Below are positions 21,545 through 21,872 of a stretch of 21,872 bases of DNA, piece after piece (positions within the stretch are counted from its first letter, which is position 1; each line of letters starts with the position of its first letter). The stretch lies in the NCBI GenBank assembly GCA_024256265.1, contig JACGUK010000020.1, positions 1 through 21,872 of the forward strand. Direction: 5' to 3'. Both the position numbers and the translations under genes were made by a program. The notes below the pieces were generated by a model that saw nothing but the letters and a program-made list of their open reading frames with translations, did no database searches and had not been told where the DNA came from. Source of the stretch: an archaeon (GTDB taxonomy: Archaea; Thermoproteota; Nitrososphaeria; Nitrososphaerales; JACAEJ01).

Positions 21545-21872
21545 TTAAAAACAATGTATATCGTTGATTCTTATATGAGGACCGCCTTCAGAGATACAGA
21601 AACCTTTCTCCACGTTAGGGCGTAAAGTGGCTAGCTTCCCTATGGCATCTACTTTTTGAATGGCATTCCTTATGCTATCTCTTATCTTCAACTGTTTAAT
21701 AGGCGTCTTTAATTGCTTATCATGAACAAGATACGCTATTTCAGGAACGAGTTCAAATTTACCATCAGATGTATCAACTTCAGCCCTAACTAAACCTCTC
21801 AAGTATATTCCATTCCTTGTATCTTCAAAAATCTCTTCTAAACTCCAGTCAGAGGGTCTTATGTACACGTTG
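21545..21872 (-). CDS. TldD/PmbA-family metalloprotease, C-terminal part
   Basis: The last 109 residues of a protein whose start lies beyond the right edge of the window. The visible part begins NVYIRPSDWSLEEIF and continues DTRNGIYLRG, matching the C-terminal region of TldD/PmbA proteins, and ends with the family's SEGGPHIRIND-type tail. TldD and TldE form a zinc protease that trims unfolded peptides and processes peptide natural products. The HExxxH zinc site would be in the missing part, so TldD and TldE/PmbA cannot be told apart here; the GGPH ending resembles both. It is followed on the same strand by the deacetylase gene. Confidence 0.8.
   Translation of the reverse strand, partial: NVYIRPSDWSLEEIFEDTRNGIYLRGLVRAEVDTSDGKFELVPEIAYLVHDKQLKTPIKQLKIRDSIRNAIQKVDAIGKLATLRPNVEKGFCISEGGPHIRINDIHCF

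Noticed and set aside
1..21872. CRISPR array, insertion sequence or rRNA
   Set aside because: No regularly spaced repeats, transposase motifs or rRNA-like sequence were seen on either strand.

Overview
The window comes from a low-GC archaeon. The evidence is the archaeal way of making aromatic amino acids (an aldolase-type aminodideoxyheptulosonate synthase plus type II dehydroquinate synthase, and a GHMP-fold shikimate kinase), an archaeal-style trp gene order, many TTG and GTG starts with GGAGG/GGTGA ribosome sites, TATA-type promoters, and neighbours such as DUF763, a TldD-family protein and an archaeal Hsp20. The set fits a TACK-group archaeon (Thaumarchaeota/Bathyarchaeia-like), but that placement is an inference from gene content.

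Positions 1-4963 hold a tightly packed trp operon, trpG(partial)-trpD-trpC-trpF-trpB-trpA; trpE would lie upstream, outside the window. Positions 4964-6093 are a 1.1-kb stretch without a normal gene. It contains the remains of an AbrB-like gene, a 41-codon ORF, a coiled-coil gene that looks frameshifted at an A6 run, and a perfect 16-bp palindrome. An exact 17-nt direct repeat brackets this stretch: one copy spans the trpA stop codon and the other contains the TATA box of the next operon.

Positions 6094-16480 are a ten-gene operon running from aspartate to prephenate: aspartokinase, aspartate-semialdehyde dehydrogenase, ADH synthase, dehydroquinate synthase II, AroD, AroE, archaeal shikimate kinase, AroA, AroC, and a chorismate mutase-aminotransferase fusion. 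Aspartate semialdehyde is a direct precursor of dehydroquinate in the archaeal route, so the first two genes supply substrate to the rest. Chorismate then goes either to the trp enzymes just upstream or to the fused mutase for Phe/Tyr.

Positions 16481-18380 look like an accessory insertion: decayed short reading frames, a 472-aa protein of unknown function with a C-terminal HEPN-type R-x4-H motif, and a 48-codon reverse-strand ORF under its own promoter. Positions 18381-21872 hold separate housekeeping genes: a MIP18/DUF59 protein, Hsp20 (reverse), DUF763 (divergent from Hsp20), a histone-deacetylase-family protein (reverse), and the C-terminal end of a TldD/PmbA-family protein (reverse, running off the window).

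The most notable items are the mutase-aminotransferase fusion with two changed mutase active-site positions, the compact aspartate-to-prephenate operon, the repeat-bracketed island, and the solitary HEPN protein.
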